IMG/VR virus record: IMGVR_UViG_3300008450_000116
Span: 1-40,085 of that record
From: a virus
Reading direction: 5' to 3' (one strand)
DNA: 40,085 nt
In this document: positions 36,895 through 40,085 of the stretch, piece after piece
Layout: every line of letters starts with the position of its first letter
How positions within the stretch are numbered: the stretch's first letter is position 1
The notes under the pieces: generated by a model
Told to the model about the DNA's origin: nothing
The model's database searches: none
What the model saw: the letters and a program-made list of their open reading frames with translations, nothing else
Program-made: the position numbers and the translations under genes

Positions 36895-37089
36895 TTACTT
36901 AATAACGGACTCAACCCGCCCACCAACAAACTCCCCGCCACCAGGCAGCGCGTAAACAACCCGGCCAAATCGAATGATCGGGTCGCAGATTTTCTGCGCG
37001 GCGTTGGTGACTTCTACTTTTGCGACTAGCTCGATGCCGGCGTGCATGATGTTTGGGATGAAGCCCATGGTTGTGTTAGTGCCTTTCAT
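36895..37089 (-). CDS. Small hypothetical protein (64 aa)
   Basis: The sequence MKGTNTTMGFIPNIMHAG continues ELVAKVEVTNAAQKICDPI and ends in VVYALPGGGEFVGGRVESVIK. It is predicted beta-rich without a membrane helix. Its ATG overlaps the TAA of the upstream gene (TAATG). No family is recognised. Confidence 0.6.
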   Translation of the reverse strand: MKGTNTTMGFIPNIMHAGIELVAKVEVTNAAQKICDPIIRFGRVVYALPGGGEFVGGRVESVIK

Positions 37090-37262
37090 TATTCCTGCTC
37101 CGTAGATTGGTTATCAATAAATGCGCGAAGGTCGTCAGCGGTGCAAGTTCCGCGCTCAGATGAAACGGATGATGTTGGAAATAGCCAGTAGCCAGAGTCA
37201 CGAAATCCGAATCGCATAACCATCATTGCGGCTAGTTTTTGAAGGCGTTCGGTGTCGGTCAC
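37089..37262 (-). CDS. Small hypothetical protein with GTG start (57 aa)
   Basis: GTG at 37262 lies 8 bases after GGAG; the ATG just upstream runs into a stop and cannot be used. MTDTERLQKLAAMMVMRFGF continues with RDSGYWLFPTSSVSSERGT and a terminal helix, DDLRAFIDNQ. Such short proteins with 'D-S-G-Y-W' cores are seen among phage accessories. It is driven by promoter 37296-37324. Confidence 0.55.
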   Translation of the reverse strand: MTDTERLQKLAAMMVMRFGFRDSGYWLFPTSSVSSERGTCTADDLRAFIDNQSTEQE

Positions 37263-37295
37263 TGCATGTACTCCAAATCAATCGAATGTCTGGCC

Positions 37296-37324
37296 ATTGT
37301 GCATGGTGATCGGTGCGCAGGCAA
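37296..37324 (-). promoter_or_regulatory. Possible promoter of unit 36895-37262
   Basis: On the minus strand TTGCCT (37319-37324), 17 bases, CACAAT (37296-37301), 34 bases before the GTG. Both hexamers match the host consensus only in part. Confidence 0.4.
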
Positions 37325-37342
37325 GGATTATTTTATGTAGGC

Positions 37343-37368
37343 AAAAGAAAGCCCGCGCAGTGGCGGGC
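37343..37368 (-). terminator. Intrinsic terminator
   Basis: On the minus strand GCCCGC, loop CACTGC, GCGGGC followed by TTTCTTTT. It ends a transcript coming from the gene-poor stretch to the right, implying that something there is transcribed. Confidence 0.8.
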
Positions 37369-37856
37369 AATCAGTGGGCCAATTTGAGCATCACAGTATC
37401 GCGAGAGGCGTGGCACCTATTCGACCCAATGCGCCGTCGCCAGTAGTGTGCTAGGCGGCAAGGTTAGATTGTCGTGTTGCAGGTAATGAATGGGCCGGCG
37501 CTGATCTCCGGCTTTCGGCGCGTTTCAACGCAAGTTACCGATACTTCATATCGCATCAGCCTACGCATTCCATTCATTCGGCTGGTGACTGTTTGTACTG
37601 AGCCGGCACGTCTCACCGTGTTAACCCGACATCTTCCTGCCTGTCCACTGATAAAACAGGCCAATCACCATGCGAATAAATAGCCGAATCGAGCACGGTG
37701 GCTAGCCGCTATGAGGGATGCTACTACCCTGCCCTGGACCAATTATCTAACGCGCTCAAGCCGGAGTATGGCTATCAATGCAAACGTTTCGATCTTTGCG
37801 CTTGGCGCCCAACGCTTCCTGGTAGTTTAGCGCGTTTTTATTGGTGTGTGAATAGG
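37369..37856. other. Gene-poor stretch between two terminators
   Basis: About 490 bases hold no convincing gene. Frames exist on both strands (for example 37698 rightward, MASRYEGCYYPALDQL..., and the leftward one described separately), but none has a good ribosome site, family motif or coupling. No tRNA-like cloverleaf was found by eye. It could hold a decayed gene, an untranslated RNA or a packaging/regulatory site. Confidence 0.5.
37371..37664 (-). pseudogene. Possible decayed gene interrupted by one stop
   Basis: One minus-strand frame is open from 37664 (TTG; ATG at about 37577 and 37568) to TAA at 37464-37466, then stays open for 29 more codons to TGA at 37371-37373, which directly adjoins the terminator. 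Segments such as MRYEVSVTCVETRRKPEIS look protein-like, but the Arg/Cys content is high, as in non-coding frames. A short gene ending at 37464 is the alternative. Confidence 0.25.
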
Positions 37857-37880
37857 AAAAGCCGGCGTGGGGGCCGGCTT
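37857..37880 (-). terminator. Terminator after 37890-38620 unit
   Basis: On the minus strand AAGCCGGC, loop CCCCAC, GCCGGCTT and TTCC follow the stop at 37890 by 9 bases. The T tract is short. Confidence 0.8.
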
Positions 37881-37889
37881 GGTTGGTGG

Positions 37890-38420
37890 TTATTTGTCAG
37901 TGAATCTGAGTCCAGCGTCGTAAAGCAACCCACAGGCATCGGTTGGCGAAAGAATGGTTATAGGCAGCACAGAAACCATTTTTGTAACGTATGCCTCCCG
38001 CTCATCCTCCGCGATCTGCGCGAGGGTGCGGATTGGGCGGAATGTGCAGTACGGCGCGTATAGCACCTGCTCGTGGTCAAGGTGAGGGCAGTAAGCAACA
38101 ACGCCGCCGTCTGGGTGCTTGATCGTATAGCGAATCTCGCACTTATACCAAGTACCGTCACATACGCGATACTCACACACCGTCCCAACCGGCGGCAGAC
38201 CTTCGCCAGACCATGGGGTTGGTTGTGGGCGCGCAATCACGTTAGCAATATCCTTTTTTTTGCAAGCGCCAGGACCGCCGAGATCATAGCGGCCACCATT
38301 GTTTCTATCTACGTACTCGTACCATTTATCAGAAAACCACACGTAAAACCCGGCAATCCCAATTTCGCCTCGACCAATCGTGACTTCCGGCGCCTTACTC
38401 CAATCAATAACGTCGCTCAT
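37890..38420 (-). CDS. Phage accessory protein (176 aa)
   Basis: The sequence has a beta-rich N-terminus (FYVWFSDKWYEYVDRNN), then the segment WSGEGLPPVGTVCEYR, typical of many phage accessory proteins, a short beta domain (WYKCEIRYTIKHPDGGVVAY) and a C-terminal helix with FRPIRTLAQIAEDERE, another widespread phage module. These pieces are common in Pseudomonas/Enterobacteria phages without known function. It is coupled to the gene upstream (ATGA). Confidence 0.75.
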   Translation of the reverse strand: MSDVIDWSKAPEVTIGRGEIGIAGFYVWFSDKWYEYVDRNNGGRYDLGGPGACKKKDIANVIARPQPTPWSGEGLPPVGTVCEYRVCDGTWYKCEIRYTIKHPDGGVVAYCPHLDHEQVLYAPYCTFRPIRTLAQIAEDEREAYVTKMVSVLPITILSPTDACGLLYDAGLRFTDK

Positions 38421-38620
38421 CTTTTCGGCACTCCAGTTTTCGAGTCAATCCAGCTTAGTTGATAGGGCTTGATTAGCCAGGCCCAGTGGGTGATGTGCGT
38501 CGTGTCTGTCAGCGTAGAAAAATCACCTACAAGCAAGGGGCCATCCCAGTCCTTCATTCGGACAACCATGCCAACCTCCAGCCGATCCGGCGCGCCTTCT
38601 GTCCATTCGATGTTGATCAT
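38417..38620 (-). CDS. Small hypothetical protein (67 aa)
   Basis: MINIEWTEGAPDRLEVGMVV continues as a compact beta-barrel-like sequence (RMKDWDGPLLVGDFSTL; HITHWAWLIKPYQLSWID). Tryptophan-rich with an SH3-like rhythm. It is the first gene of its transcript from promoter 38651-38679 and overlaps the following gene by 4 bases. No family is recognised. Confidence 0.65.
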   Translation of the reverse strand: MINIEWTEGAPDRLEVGMVVRMKDWDGPLLVGDFSTLTDTTHITHWAWLIKPYQLSWIDSKTGVPKR

Positions 38621-38650
38621 ATTTCATTCCGTACCGTGAATTACCCGCAC

Positions 38651-38679
38651 ACCATATCGCTACGGCGTGCGGGTGTCTA
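38651..38679 (-). promoter_or_regulatory. CTAGACA-type promoter flanked by an 8-base inverted repeat
   Basis: On the minus strand AAATAAACC, TAGACA (38674-38679), 17 bases, TATGGT (38651-38656). ACCCGCAC and GTGCGGGT (38643-38650 and 38667-38674 on plus) bracket the -10, an arrangement suited to a repressor site or a hairpin. Confidence 0.6.
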
Positions 38680-38682
38680 GGT

Positions 38683-39801
38683 TTATTTGAGCATTTCAGG
38701 CGAAACGGTGTGCCGCGAAACTTCTCCGAACTCAGAGTGCATAACGATGCACTTCATGTTCTGTCTCGCCCGATAACCGCCAAATGCTGCCCATGCGTCC
38801 TTTGCCGTTAGCGTGTTGAACGATTCAACCGAGCAGCCGGCGTATTCCTTGACTGACTGGTGGTGAACATGGCCGAGGAACCAGTAACGGTGTTCGGTAC
38901 GCCCCCATGCTTGCGCTTGGTCGGTCGCCATAACTCCAGGCAATCGCTCGGCCTTGCAGGTATGACCATGATGCGTGCCGACCAGGCATTTGCCGTGCTC
39001 GATGTAGTTGAACGCCGTAGGCGCCTTGTCGATAGTCACGCGCGGCTCGTTAGCGTAGGCGTGACGCAGCGCAACAGACAACCATAGCGCGCCTGTGTCG
39101 TCGTGGTTCCCAACTACGTTGATCACTCGAACGTGCTCATGCTTGAGGAGAGCAGACGTAATGCACTGGCGCATAACCAGCACGCCAACGTCGATCATCT
39201 TTGCGTAACGCCCGTCAAGATCCATAACGTGACCTGAGCGCTCAGTCATGCCGGCCATGTTGTCAGCGTGAAACCAGTCGCCAAGGTTAATGATGACTGC
39301 TTCTTTCGCAGCCGGCGCAAGATCAACCAATGCAGCCATTGCGCCACATTGCACGGCGCTGGCAATTGTCATATCCCAGTCTTCACCCTGCGTTTCCTCA
39401 CCCCATGCGCGCATGCCGATGTGGGCATCACCGATTGGGTAAATTGCCATTAGGTGCGGTAGCGTATCGGATGGTGACTTGACGGCCTTAACGCGAGGCA
39501 GTTCGGCAGTCATTGCCTCGCACGCCTCGACCATCATCTGATAACGCCGCTCGTCGTCAGCGCTGGATTTAACCCACTGCGCCGACACCTGGCCCTCTTT
39601 GTTGTAGAGCGTCGAAACGCCTTTGACCTTGAACCCATCCGGCACGGTATGCGTCATATCGTGGTCAGGCGAGTGGCCGCGAAGAGCCAGGCGCTTAAGT
39701 CGGCGCTTGAGTGATCGCAGGTTCATTTCAAAATGCGCGGCAGTCTCGGCAACGGAATGCGTCTTTCGGTATGCGAGCAGATCATCCTCAGTCACTCGCA
39801 T
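38683..39801 (-). CDS. Winged-helix/metallophosphoesterase protein (372 aa)
   Basis: Residues 1-45 form an HTH (LLAYRKTHSVAETAAHFEMN, then LRSLKRRLKRL). The calcineurin-like phosphoesterase follows: IGDAHIG (D125, H127), LGDWFHADN (D175), VVGNHDD (N232, H233), THHGHT (H280) and FLGHVHHQ (H311, H313). All metal ligands are present. Proteins with this HTH-phosphoesterase fusion are frequent in phages, usually near replication or packaging genes, and may cut DNA or nucleotides; the substrate is unproven. It is the last gene of the early operon, starting directly after the DUF6378 stop. Confidence 0.88.
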   Translation of the reverse strand: MRVTEDDLLAYRKTHSVAETAAHFEMNLRSLKRRLKRLALRGHSPDHDMTHTVPDGFKVKGVSTLYNKEGQVSAQWVKSSADDERRYQMMVEACEAMTAELPRVKAVKSPSDTLPHLMAIYPIGDAHIGMRAWGEETQGEDWDMTIASAVQCGAMAALVDLAPAAKEAVIINLGDWFHADNMAGMTERSGHVMDLDGRYAKMIDVGVLVMRQCITSALLKHEHVRVINVVGNHDDTGALWLSVALRHAYANEPRVTIDKAPTAFNYIEHGKCLVGTHHGHTCKAERLPGVMATDQAQAWGRTEHRYWFLGHVHHQSVKEYAGCSVESFNTLTAKDAWAAFGGYRARQNMKCIVMHSEFGEVSRHTVSPEMLK

Positions 39802-40085
39802 TTATTCGCCCGCCTTGTGGATGCGGTAGGCGATGATGTCGTTCTGTTGATTTAGATGCGCCCATCGATACCCTCCAGCATGTGCGACCCAGTCGCTAAA
39901 GTTTTCCTTTGTCTCTGCCCGCTCAATGATCTGCACCATAGTGTCACCGCTAACAGGACACTCCCCGCCATCCCACTTGATCCAGCCGTCTGCGTTCGTT
40001 ACGCCGCCGTGTGGAACTGGTGACGCGGTGTCACCGGATCGAGCAGCAAATGCACACTCGCCACGCAAAGCAGCATAAGCCGCCT
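39802..40085 (-). CDS. DUF6378-family phage protein, C-terminal part (continues at 337-1)
   Basis: The frame is open through the end of the window and continues in the left end after merging the repeated 114 bases; the true ATG is at 337. This part gives ...TNADGWIKWDGGECPVSG and WVAHAGGYRWAHLNQQN, a small C-terminal beta module also found in other phage accessory proteins. Apparent starts inside this piece (for example TTG at 40068) are not real. The stop TAA is directly followed by the ATG of the phosphoesterase. Confidence 0.85.
   Translation of the reverse strand, partial: AAYAALRGECAFAARSGDTASPVPHGGVTNADGWIKWDGGECPVSGDTMVQIIERAETKENFSDWVAHAGGYRWAHLNQQNDIIAYRIHKAGE
39972..40085. repeat. 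Terminal direct repeat, right copy
   Basis: Identical over 114 bases to positions 1-114; see the left copy. It marks the closing point of a circular or circularly permuted genome. Confidence 0.95.

Noticed and set aside
37698-38063. Rightward 121-residue frame (MASRYEGCYYPALDQL...)
   Set aside because: Its second half is antisense to the well-supported gene 37890-38420, and it reads through a terminator stem. It has no ribosome site or family match. Only the first 50 codons look protein-like.
39802-40068. Separate 88-residue gene starting at TTG 40068
   Set aside because: This is only the C-terminal half of the DUF6378 gene that crosses the contig join; the true start is ATG 337.

Overview
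The window is one complete tailed-phage genome, about 39,971 unique bases, written as a circular contig: bases 1-114 are repeated exactly at 39972-40085, and one gene reads straight through the join. The virion genes are P22-like (podovirus-type capsid, portal, tail stabiliser, ejection proteins). The host is probably a gammaproteobacterium, judging by the phage-protein families present, but nothing in the sequence fixes it. I see no integrase, CI-type repressor, DNA polymerase, tRNA or CRISPR. The phage therefore looks non-integrating and dependent on host polymerase, although many proteins remain unrecognised.

Layout. (1) 4973 leftward through the join to 38683 is a leftward early operon of short, tightly overlapping genes. 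It includes a short C5-type DNA methyltransferase, an ABA-sandwich-like protein, several HTH and zinc-ribbon mini-proteins, a DUF6378 protein and, last, a winged-helix/metallophosphoesterase protein. (2) 4974-5385 is an AT-rich gene-free segment with short iterated sequences next to the primase, a candidate replication origin. (3) 5386-7802 (leftward) holds a PrimPol-helicase and a small HTH regulator. (4) 7889-12874 (rightward) is a recombination module: Sak4-like ATPase, putative ssDNA-binding protein, Cas4-like nuclease, SF2 helicase, VRR-NUC nuclease and an HTH protein. (5) 12900-13351 (leftward) is an isolated M15 endolysin. (6) 13463-14408 (rightward) contains small overlapping genes.

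(7) 28840 down to 14433 (leftward) is the virion block: scaffold, coat, gp4-like adaptor, a 639-residue unassigned structural protein, gp10-like stabiliser, three ejection-type proteins plus a glycine-rich protein, a stand-alone P22-type head-binding adaptor, an Mtd-like fibre and a probable fibre-assembly protein. (8) 29018-29961 (rightward) is a three-gene AT-richer insert between portal and scaffold. (9) 35578 down to 29991 (leftward) carries small membrane and lysis candidates, then small and large terminase subunits and portal. (10) 38620 down to 35721 (leftward) is a string of small accessory genes, most with their own promoter and intrinsic terminator, including a protein built of X-Gly dipeptides.

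Regulation visible in the sequence: at least five leftward promoters share an unusual -35 element (C)TAGACA with a host-type -10. Strong hairpin terminators separate the transcription units. Most neighbouring genes are translationally coupled by ATGA, GTGA or TAATG overlaps.
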